Shown one piece after another: positions 63,213 through 64,000 of a stretch of 64,000 nt of DNA. Where the stretch lies: NCBI GenBank assembly GCA_007694935.1, contig REES01000071.1, positions 1 to 64,000 of the forward strand, in the 5' to 3' direction. The DNA is from Rhodospirillales bacterium. Lineage in GTDB: Bacteria > Pseudomonadota > Alphaproteobacteria > Rhodospirillales > Defluviicoccaceae. The notes beneath the pieces are model-generated. The model worked only from the letters and a program-made list of their open reading frames with translations. It was not told the origin of the DNA and did not search any database. The stretch's first letter is position 1, and every line of letters begins with the position of its first letter. A program made the translations under genes and the position numbers.

Positions 63213-64000
63213 GCGGCGTTCCCTCCATAGACCCGAGCCGCCGGCTGCGACTTGGTGATCACCACGTCCGCGTAGTCGATGCGGGGATCGCCGTTCGGGT
63301 TGTAATAGGCCATGGAATGCTTGAGATAATTGGCGTCGTCCCGAGCTTCATGATCGAGGCGCTGATGCGCTCCCCGGGATTCCTTACGTTCCAGCGCCGA
63401 CTGGGCGACCGTGTGGGCCACCTCGATCATGCAGCCGAGTTCCAGTGCCTGGTACAGGTCGGTGTTGAAGACGTTACTGTGGTCCTCCAGTGCCAGGTCC
63501 TGGTAGCGCGCCCGCAAGTCGGTGATGGTGTCGCAGGTGGACCGCAGGGTTTCCTCGGTGCGGTAGATGCCGCAGCCGTCTTCCATGCTGCTGGTCAACT
63601 CGTTGCGCAGGGTGGCGACCCGCTCCTTGCCCTTGGAGCGGCGGAACAGCGCCTTGATCCGTCCCTCGGATTCGGCGGCCTGCTTTTCGATGATGTCGCC
63701 GGCGGTCTTGGCGGTGCGGGCATGCTCCACCGCGAACCGGCCGGCCCGCGCCCCGAACACCAGCAACTCCCCGAGCGAATTCGAACCCAGGCGGTTGGCA
63801 CCATTGATCGTCACGCAGGCGCATTCGCCGGCCGCGTACAGACCGTCGATGGAGGTGGCCGCGTTGATGTCGGTGTGGATACCGCCCATCATGTAGTGGA
63901 CCACAGGCCGCACCGGCACCAGATCGGTGACCGGGTCGGCGTTGACGTAGCTGCGGGCCAAGTCGCGGACCAGCGGCAACCGCTCGTCGATCAACTTTTC
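63209..64000 (-). CDS. frdA: Fumarate reductase flavoprotein subunit (5' end cut by window edge)
   Basis: C-terminal 263 codons of the FAD subunit; the frame is open through base 64000, so the start is outside the window. Visible parts are RPVVHYMMGGIHTDINAAT, the FAD-binding end GLYAAGECACVTINGANRLGSNSLGELL and the helical C-terminal domain with SALERKESRGAHQRLDHEARDD. The MGG-I-x-TD pattern and FrdC/FrdD-type partners point to fumarate reductase rather than succinate dehydrogenase. Confidence 0.93.
   Translation of the reverse strand, partial: EKLIDERLPLVRDLARSYVNADPVTDLVPVRPVVHYMMGGIHTDINAATSIDGLYAAGECACVTINGANRLGSNSLGELLVFGARAGRFAVEHARTAKTAGDIIEKQAAESEGRIKALFRRSKGKERVATLRNELTSSMEDGCGIYRTEETLRSTCDTITDLRARYQDLALEDHSNVFNTDLYQALELGCMIEVAHTVAQSALERKESRGAHQRLDHEARDDANYLKHSMAYYNPNGDPRIDYADVVITKSQPAARVYGGNAA

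Overview
The window is a GC-rich stretch of core chromosome from an alphaproteobacterium, most likely of the Rhodospirillales in the broad sense. The evidence is the gene order (mraZ to ftsZ then lpxC and bamD; rpsT then dnaA, dnaN, recF and gyrB in one run), a diaminopimelate-type MurE, LpxC and the BAM lipoproteins (a Gram-negative envelope), ubiquinone genes, and a GTTC-N7-GTTC motif of the alphaproteobacterial LexA type. I cannot name a genus. I saw no phage, insertion sequence, CRISPR array, tRNA or rRNA.

Bases 1-26.4 kb, all on the minus strand, read from the right: a complete division and cell wall (dcw) cluster, mraZ-rsmH-ftsL-ftsI-murE-murF-mraY-murD-ftsW-murG-murC-murB-ddl-ftsQ-ftsA-ftsZ, followed by lpxC, bamD, recN, ligA, hrcA and grpE (grpE runs off the left edge). 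Nearly every junction from mraZ to ftsA is a 4-nt start/stop overlap, so translation is probably coupled along the cluster. Upstream of mraZ (26.39-26.75 kb) lies a dense control region: four TGGGN boxes at exact 10-nt spacing (the MraZ operator pattern), two adjoining palindromes and one LexA-type motif. A short minus-strand fragment at 26.78-26.94 kb resembles the C-terminus of an esterase-like/phytase-like protein and may be a gene relic.

Bases 27.0-31.0 kb, plus strand: a redoxin, a YfgM-like TPR protein, bamB and der, closed by a strong hairpin. Bases 31.0-41.4 kb, minus strand: a secreted or anchored TPR protein, a small candidate ORF, a large AsmA-family protein and the glycolate oxidase genes glcD-glcE-glcF.

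Bases 41.5-48.8 kb, minus strand: rpmJ (41 codons), a DsrE-like protein, a MoeB/ThiF-type E1 enzyme, cysK, an Rrf2 regulator without iron-sulfur cysteines, dut, coaBC, ubiB and ubiE. This joins sulfur/cysteine metabolism with CoA and ubiquinone synthesis. Bases 48.8-58.3 kb, plus strand: mutM (with a degenerate zinc finger), an enoyl-CoA hydratase, rpsT, dnaA, dnaN, recF and gyrB. The rpsT-dnaA gap is about 810 nt and holds hairpins but no recognisable DnaA-box cluster.

Bases 58.3-64.0 kb, minus strand: two poorly characterised membrane proteins, a YihY/BrkB-family protein, a YjbQ-family protein and an E. coli-type fumarate reductase frdA-frdB-frdC-frdD (frdA runs off the right edge). Glycolate oxidation together with fumarate reduction suggests a metabolically flexible, facultatively anaerobic organism. 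Most of the window is conserved housekeeping DNA. The points most worth a second look are the mraZ control region, the MutM zinc finger, the small ORF near 33.2 kb, the Rrf2-cysK pair and the fumarate reductase.
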